From Caulobacteraceae bacterium (GTDB taxonomy: Bacteria > Pseudomonadota > Alphaproteobacteria > Caulobacterales > Caulobacteraceae), in NCBI GenBank assembly GCA_025351125.1, contig JANXWN010000327.1, positions 1-10,139 on the forward strand: a stretch of DNA of 10,139 nt, in the 5' to 3' direction. Under the pieces are notes generated by a model. It was given only the letters and a program-made list of their open reading frames with translations, did not search any database and was not told where the DNA came from. The position numbers and the translations under genes were made by a program. Below, one piece after another: positions 5,910-10,139 of the stretch (position 1 is its first letter; each line of letters starts with the position of its first letter).

Positions 5910-5922
5910 ATGTATATTATGA
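5812..5922 (+). other. Possible 36-codon leader frame overlapping the cpaE start region
   Basis: A GTG-started frame of 36 codons (beginning MIKRRTAPASRLLIVDLMYS) ends in TGA 5920-5922, which overlaps the ATG at 5919 in the ATGA arrangement. Codon 4 of the longest cpaE frame is that ATG, so the small frame could couple translation into cpaE started at 5919. A modest GAGG-like purine run (5808-5812) overlaps the GTG. There is no recognisable domain. This may be chance; I mark it as a candidate only. Confidence 0.25.
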
Positions 5923-7094
5923 GTTCGAAATTTCCATCGGATGCAGCCGTAGGGGACAAGGCCCGCGTCGGCTATGTTGACCAAATCATCGATACGCCGG
6001 AGATGTTGCCGCATGTCGCGGCGCTTTTTCCGGATATGGAGTTCGTCAACCTCGGGGAAACTTGGCCCGAGCAAAAAAGTGCCGGGTTCGCGGCGATCAT
6101 TGTCGGGGCGACGATGGCCGATATCGACGCGGTCATAAAGCGATTGGGCCTGCAAGGCGTCTTTCCCCCCACCATTGTGGCCATAAGTGGGGCCGACGCG
6201 GCGACGACGCGACGACTGCTCAAGGCAGGCGCGGCGGACGTTTTGTCCATGCCGGTGCGGGAAGCGTCTTTGGCGCTTAGCTTGGAACGCCTGATGGCGG
6301 GCCGAAAAGCGGTTAGCGCAACGGTGGGAAAGGTTATCGGGATCATCAAGGCGGGCGGTGGCGTGGGGGCCACCGCGTTGGGCACTCAGCTTGCGCAAAT
6401 CCTCGCGACGCGACGCAACGGCGTGTGTTTCGCCGATCTTGATATCCAGTTTGGTCAGGCGGCCCTCAAACTCGATATCGACGATGCGATGACGATTACC
6501 GATATATTGGGAGGCGACGGCGCGCTTGAAGAGGCGCCTCTTGCTTCCGTACTCGCGACACACGCAAGCGGTGTCAGATTGCTTGCCGCGCCGCGCGACA
6601 TGACCCCGCTCGAAGCGGTCTCTCCACAGAATGTCGATGGTTTGATAAAGTCCCTGCGAAGAGAATTTAGTCTTACCCTTCTGGATCTGCCGCACGCCTG
6701 GACAGCCTGGACCAATCATACTCTGCACCAATGCGATCGCATCATTTTGGTCACCAATTTGACGGTGTCGCACATCCAATTGACGCGTCGGCAGCTTAAA
6801 ACGCTGTCAACCCAGGGCGCGGACGTCATACCCACAACCTTAGTCTGCAACGCCGTCAGCGAAGACCAACGCGCCATCGTGTCATTGCCATCCGCGGAGA
6901 AGGCCATCGGGAAAAAATTCGACTTTGTTCTACCGGAAGATCGAAAGCTGATGAATGCGGCGGTCGCGCGGGGTTGCGCGCTATCGCAGATCCGAGCCGG
7001 GTCAAAGTTGGAAAAGGCTATCGAGAAGCTCGCGGACGAGATCGATCCGGACAGCGTCCCCAGCGAACCCAAACCGAAGAGGCGTTGGCTATGA
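5910..7094 (+). CDS. cpaE: Pilus assembly protein CpaE (TadZ), ParA-like localisation ATPase
   Basis: A 394-residue CpaE/TadZ protein. In characterised systems it sits at the cell pole and recruits the Tad machine. An N-terminal atypical receiver-like domain covers about 18-130; the segment ending in RRLLKAGAADVLSMPV (101-116) is typical. The ParA/MinD-like domain follows from about 140. Its P-loop region KAGGGVGATA (147-156) has Ala154 where the Walker A lysine is normal and Gly149 where the 'signature' lysine of deviant Walker A would align. Other landmarks are FADLDIQFGQAALKLDI (174-190) and the Walker B-like LTLLDLPHAW (255-264). The C-terminus is basic (PKPKRRWL). ATG 5910 gives the longest frame; ATG 5919 is equally possible and has no better ribosome site. 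The stop overlaps the cpaF start as ATGA, implying coupling. CpaE homologues with GATT-type loops are known, so this is a variant rather than a broken gene. Confidence 0.93.
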   Translation: MYIMSSKFPSDAAVGDKARVGYVDQIIDTPEMLPHVAALFPDMEFVNLGETWPEQKSAGFAAIIVGATMADIDAVIKRLGLQGVFPPTIVAISGADAATTRRLLKAGAADVLSMPVREASLALSLERLMAGRKAVSATVGKVIGIIKAGGGVGATALGTQLAQILATRRNGVCFADLDIQFGQAALKLDIDDAMTITDILGGDGALEEAPLASVLATHASGVRLLAAPRDMTPLEAVSPQNVDGLIKSLRREFSLTLLDLPHAWTAWTNHTLHQCDRIILVTNLTVSHIQLTRRQLKTLSTQGADVIPTTLVCNAVSEDQRAIVSLPSAEKAIGKKFDFVLPEDRKLMNAAVARGCALSQIRAGSKLEKAIEKLADEIDPDSVPSEPKPKRRWL

Positions 7095-8446
7095 GCGGTC
7101 TATGGTCGAACGTTAAGCCGACGGTGGCCCCGACGGTCCCCGCGACTTCGGGACGAGCACCCAACGCCGGAATCGAAGGCGCGACCGCGCTACGCTCGCG
7201 CCTACACGCACGCCTCCTCGAAGTCCTCAATCTGTCTCTATTAGACCGGACGCCGCGCGAGACCCTCCGACTGGAGATTCGCGGTGCGGTTATTCAACTG
7301 TTGACAGAAGAAAAACGCCTGCTCACCGCCGCGCAAACAGACCGTTTAATCGAAGATGTGCTGGATGAAATTTTGGGATTGGGTCCGTTAGAGCCCTTGC
7401 TCAAAGACGACACGGTCAACGATATTCTAATTAATACGCACGATACGGTGTATGTCGAACGCGGCGGGAAGCTAGAGATTACCGATGTCCAATTTCAGGA
7501 CACGCGCCACTTAGTCCGCATCCTGAACAAAATCGTTTCGGCCGTCGGGCGTCGCGTCGACGAATCGTCGCCGATGGTGGATGCTCGTCTCGCCGATGGC
7601 TCCCGCGTCAACGCCATCATCCCGCCCTTGGCGCTCGACGGCCCGTTGGTGTCGATCCGCAAATTTTCCCGCAGCCGCATCAGTATCGAGCGCTTGATCG
7701 AATACGGCAGCATCACGGAGAATATGGCGAAGCTGCTGAGCGCTATCGTTAGAGCGCGGCGTAATGTGTTGATTTCGGGCGGTACCGGTTCGGGCAAAAC
7801 CACGCTGCTCAATGCGCTCTCGAGTTTTATCCAAGAAGACGAACGAATTATCACCATCGAGGACTCGGCGGAACTGCAATTACAGCAAAGACACGTGGGT
7901 CGCCTGGAAACGCGGCCGCCCAATATCGAAGGCACCGGGGAAATTGCCCAGCGCGAATTGCTGAAGAACGCGCTGCGGATGAGGCCCGATCGCATTATCG
8001 TCGGCGAAGTGCGGGCGGGCGAGGCGTTCGATATGTTGCAAGCCATGAATACGGGCCACGACGGTTCGATGACCACGGTTCACGCCAACACCGCGCGCGA
8101 CGCCCTACGACGCGTGGAGCAGATGATCGGCATGGCCGGCATCGAGATATCGCCCCGCTCCGTCCGTCAGCAAATCGCCTCGGCGATCGAGGTGGTCATC
8201 CAAGCCGAGCGGATGGATGACGGCCGTCGTCGCGTCGTCTCTATTTCCGAGGTCGTCGGCATGGAAGAAGAGGTGATCACCATGCAGGACATTTATCTAT
8301 TCCGCCGCAAAGGCCGCGGGCCCGCCGGCGAGATACTCGGCGACTATGAGGCCACGGGAGTGCGACCTAAGCTGATGCAGGTTTTGCAGGGCCGCGGCAT
8401 TGAACTCGACCCGCAGATGTTCGCGGCGCCGTGGAAGGCCTCGTAA
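7091..8446 (+). CDS. cpaF: Tad pilus secretion ATPase CpaF (TadA)
   Basis: A 451-residue secretion ATPase of the VirB11/GspE superfamily, the hexameric cytoplasmic motor that powers Flp pilus extension and, in Tad systems, retraction. After a variable Pro/Thr/Ala-rich start (1-30), the N-terminal domain includes ILGLGPLEPLL (94-104) and VNDILIN (109-115). Catalytic elements are all present: SIRKF (188-192), Walker A SGGTGSGKTTLL (229-240), Asp box ITIEDSAEL (254-262), Walker B RIIVGEVRAGE (301-311) and the His box GHDGSMTTVHAN (322-333). I chose ATG 7091 because it overlaps the cpaE stop (ATGA), has GAAGAGG (7076-7082) eight bases upstream, and starts at a normal length. The frame stays open upstream to 6974, but that part lies within cpaE. 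The TadB gene follows after 4 bp. Confidence 0.97.
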   Translation: MSGLWSNVKPTVAPTVPATSGRAPNAGIEGATALRSRLHARLLEVLNLSLLDRTPRETLRLEIRGAVIQLLTEEKRLLTAAQTDRLIEDVLDEILGLGPLEPLLKDDTVNDILINTHDTVYVERGGKLEITDVQFQDTRHLVRILNKIVSAVGRRVDESSPMVDARLADGSRVNAIIPPLALDGPLVSIRKFSRSRISIERLIEYGSITENMAKLLSAIVRARRNVLISGGTGSGKTTLLNALSSFIQEDERIITIEDSAELQLQQRHVGRLETRPPNIEGTGEIAQRELLKNALRMRPDRIIVGEVRAGEAFDMLQAMNTGHDGSMTTVHANTARDALRRVEQMIGMAGIEISPRSVRQQIASAIEVVIQAERMDDGRRRVVSISEVVGMEEEVITMQDIYLFRRKGRGPAGEILGDYEATGVRPKLMQVLQGRGIELDPQMFAAPWKAS

Positions 8447-8450
8447 CGCC

Positions 8451-9434
8451 ATGATGTTCTATTTCGCGCTGATTTTATGCTTCGTGGTCGTGGTGACCGT
8501 CGTTGTCACTGTCGCTCAAGTCGTCTTTCAGATCAGTGATCAGAACCGCCAAGTCAATCGACGCTTGACGCTGATGGCGTCGGGCATGTCACCCGACAAA
8601 GTCTACACGGCCTTGGTGCGCAAAGGGCCGATTGACGCCCTTTCGACGGCGGCTCCTGGTCTTGCCGAACGAGCTTCGCTCTATTGCCGCCAAGCCGGTC
8701 TTTCGATCGGGCCTTTGCGTCTGGCGATGATCGTCTCGCTGGTAGCGCTCGCCCTGTGGCTCTGCGCGCTGATCTTCCTGTTCCTCAAGAGCGCCGAAAG
8801 CCCGTTGGTAAACGGGGCCGTGTCTTTGGCGGGTGCGGCGGGCTTGTCGATCCTCGGCTGCGCGATGTGGATCACCGGTCGCAGAAAAAAGCGCCTGCGG
8901 ATGATCGAACAGCAACTGCCGTTGGCCTTGGACATTGTTGTACGCAGTTTGCGCGCCGGTCACCCTGTGATCATGGCGATCAAATTGTCGGCCGCTGAAA
9001 TGGGTGATCCGATCGGTTCGGAATTAGGATTGGTCGTCGACGAGACGACCTATGGGGTCGAATTTCGTCAGGCTCTCGCTAATCTCGCCGAGCGCACCGG
9101 CTCGCCCTATCTGCATTTCTTCGCCATCTCCGTGGCGATCCAGGCGGAAACCGGCGGAAATTTGGGTGAAATTCTCGGCAACCTCACCCAAACCATTCGC
9201 AACCAGCAAGCATTGCATTTACGCGTCGCCGCCCTGGCCAGCGAAGGAAAGATGTCCGCTTGGTTGTTAAGCCTGATACCCGTGGCCGTCGTTTCCATGG
9301 TGATGCTGACCCAACCGACCTACTATACCAGGGCGGCCGCGAATCCGATTTTTTGGGAAGTCGGCGCCGGGATTGCGGCGTTGTATGGAATCGGTCAATT
9401 TGCGATCTATAAAATCGTTAATTTCAAATATTGA
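8451..9434 (+). CDS. tadB: Tad inner-membrane platform protein TadB
   Basis: A 327-residue type II secretion F-domain protein. With TadC it forms the inner-membrane platform on which CpaF assembles pilin. Hydrophobic segments lie at about 4-26, 90-113, 120-142, 270-288 and 300-320. The T2SSF domain starts after the basic segment GRRKKRLR (143-150): QQLPLALDIVVRSLRAGHPV (154-173, first part diagnostic), then ERTGSPYLHFFAISVAIQAE (214-233) and GGNLGEILGNL (235-245). ATG 8451 is four bases after the cpaF stop; a second ATG follows at once at 8454. GGAAGG (8433-8438) lies 12 bases upstream, slightly far, so coupling with cpaF probably helps. An earlier in-frame ATG at 8400 would lie inside cpaF and add no membrane segment, so I reject it. 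Length is usual for TadB. Confidence 0.95.
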   Translation: MMFYFALILCFVVVVTVVVTVAQVVFQISDQNRQVNRRLTLMASGMSPDKVYTALVRKGPIDALSTAAPGLAERASLYCRQAGLSIGPLRLAMIVSLVALALWLCALIFLFLKSAESPLVNGAVSLAGAAGLSILGCAMWITGRRKKRLRMIEQQLPLALDIVVRSLRAGHPVIMAIKLSAAEMGDPIGSELGLVVDETTYGVEFRQALANLAERTGSPYLHFFAISVAIQAETGGNLGEILGNLTQTIRNQQALHLRVAALASEGKMSAWLLSLIPVAVVSMVMLTQPTYYTRAAANPIFWEVGAGIAALYGIGQFAIYKIVNFKY

Positions 9435-9443
9435 GGTCGGAGC

Positions 9444-10139
9444 ATGTCAATCGCCATTTTGATCGCTCTTTACGCCGCAATTTTTGCCGCCGTTGTGGGC
9501 GCCGTTTGGTTTGTGTCGCGCGAATTACAGGTTTCGCGCGGCGTCGGGCGACGATTGCGCGGTGAGGTGGCGGTCAAGGTAGAAAAAAAGGCCACGCCCC
9601 TTTTTAGACCGCAAACGGTGAAGAGTCCGTTTTTGGTCTGGATCCAAGAGTTGTTTCTCACCGACTCGAAGGAACGGCAGGGCCTCAGTCGTAACCTTCA
9701 CCAAGCTGGTTTCGATTCTCCGTCCGCGCCGGCGATTTACAAGTCGACGCAATTATTTCTCGCTGTGGTGCTGCCGGTCGGATTTGTGATCGCGATGCGG
9801 TTTTCTGGAAAAGAACTCTCGGTATTCAAGATGATCGCCGGCTGCGGGATATTTCTCGCGATGGGTTATTTGGGTCCGTACCTGTTTGTAAAGAACGCCG
9901 GAAAGGATCGGCAAACCAAACTTCAAGACCAGTTTCCTGATGCTCTGGACCTGACCGTGGTCTGCGTTGAAGCCGGCTTGCCACTCGAGGCGGCGTTTAT
10001 TCGGGTCGGTGGCGATACGAGGGTGTCGCATCCGCGAATATCGGAAGAATTTCGAACCGTGACCGAAGAGCTCCAGGCCGGGCGCACGCGGGCTGAAGCG
10101 CTCCATAGTTTTGCGAATCGAACGCAGGTCGATGTCGTT
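9444..10139 (+). CDS. tadC: Tad inner-membrane platform protein TadC, 5' part only
   Basis: The first 232 residues of TadC, still open at the window end; a complete homologue is usually around 300-330 residues. Hydrophobic segments lie at about 3-24, 102-119 and 129-150. They are followed by the T2SSF domain start: FPDALDLTVVCVEAGLPLEAA (164-184, of which DALDL..V..EAGL is the diagnostic part) and then EEFRTVTEELQAGRTRAEAL (201-220). ATG 9444 lies nine bases after the tadB stop, with GAGG (9433-9436) overlapping that stop seven bases upstream. TadB and TadC are paralogous and act together as the assembly platform. Further tad genes such as tadD may lie beyond the window; this is expectation, not observation. 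Confidence 0.94.
   Translation, partial: MSIAILIALYAAIFAAVVGAVWFVSRELQVSRGVGRRLRGEVAVKVEKKATPLFRPQTVKSPFLVWIQELFLTDSKERQGLSRNLHQAGFDSPSAPAIYKSTQLFLAVVLPVGFVIAMRFSGKELSVFKMIAGCGIFLAMGYLGPYLFVKNAGKDRQTKLQDQFPDALDLTVVCVEAGLPLEAAFIRVGGDTRVSHPRISEEFRTVTEELQAGRTRAEALHSFANRTQVDVV

Noticed and set aside
5889..6779. Long open frame on the reverse strand within cpaE (296 codons)
   Set aside because: It lies fully antisense to a well-supported CpaE, is rich in Arg/His/Asp/Gly without a recognisable domain, and is typical of the mirror frames of GC-biased codons.
6974..7090. Upstream extension of the CpaF frame
   Set aside because: It lies inside cpaE, has no ribosome binding site and no homology-like character; ATG 7091 with the ATGA overlap is far better.
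7495..8076. Reverse-strand open frame opposite CpaF
   Set aside because: It mirrors the Walker A/B region of CpaF, which is clearly the coding strand.
1..10139. Search for CRISPR arrays, tRNA/rRNA genes, insertion sequences, toxin-antitoxin or defence genes
   Set aside because: No regularly spaced repeats, transposase motifs, terminal inverted repeats or structural RNA genes were seen; all sizeable coding regions are explained by housekeeping and Tad pilus genes.

Overview
The window carries most of a Tad/Flp (type IVc, 'tight adherence') pilus locus, preceded by two housekeeping genes. All genes are on the + strand. Moderately high G+C, the cpa-type gene set (cpaB-cpaC-lipoprotein-cpaE-cpaF-tadB-tadC) and the Sua5/FAD-oxidase neighbour pair suggest an alphaproteobacterium. 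A Rhodospirillales-like lineage is my best guess from protein style, but no RNA marker is present to confirm it.

Region 1 (1-1977): the 3' end of a threonylcarbamoyl-AMP synthase gene (Sua5/YrdC type, tRNA t6A modification), then a complete FAD-linked 2-hydroxyacid dehydrogenase of the GlcD/D-2-hydroxyglutarate dehydrogenase type. They probably form one short transcription unit, followed by a GC hairpin at 1978-1998.

Region 2 (1978-2352): about 375 bp without a convincing gene and visibly more AT-rich. It holds a tandem 12-bp repeat, two inverted repeats, a CtrA-like box, an IHF-like site, a good sigma-54-type -24/-12 element and a weaker sigma-70-like alternative. This is most likely the promoter region of the pilin genes.

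Region 3 (2353-2817): two tandem Flp prepilin genes. The first probably starts at GTG 2353; the second is a 55-residue gene at 2600-2767 with a strong ribosome binding site. A textbook hairpin terminator with a GCAA tetraloop and U-rich tail (2775-2817) follows. It would separate abundant pilin mRNA from the lower-level assembly genes.

Region 4 (2956-10139): the assembly operon. CpaB (periplasmic SAF-domain protein) and CpaC (outer-membrane secretin) overlap by ATGA. A small lipoprotein sits where CpaD is expected. CpaE/TadZ (ParA-like, degenerate P-loop) and CpaF/TadA (secretion ATPase) also overlap by ATGA. TadB and TadC (inner-membrane platform) follow, and TadC runs off the window end. 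Together they export and polymerise Flp pilin: CpaF powers assembly on the TadB/TadC platform, CpaE localises the machine, and CpaB/CpaC/lipoprotein form the envelope channel. No prepilin peptidase (CpaA/TadV) lies between the pilins and cpaB, where it often sits, and no TadE/F/G pseudopilin gene is visible.

I do not see an undescribed enzymatic or defence system here. The points most worth a second look are the layered pilin promoter region, the shortened CpaD-position lipoprotein, the P-loop of CpaE, and a 36-codon open frame whose stop overlaps an internal cpaE ATG.
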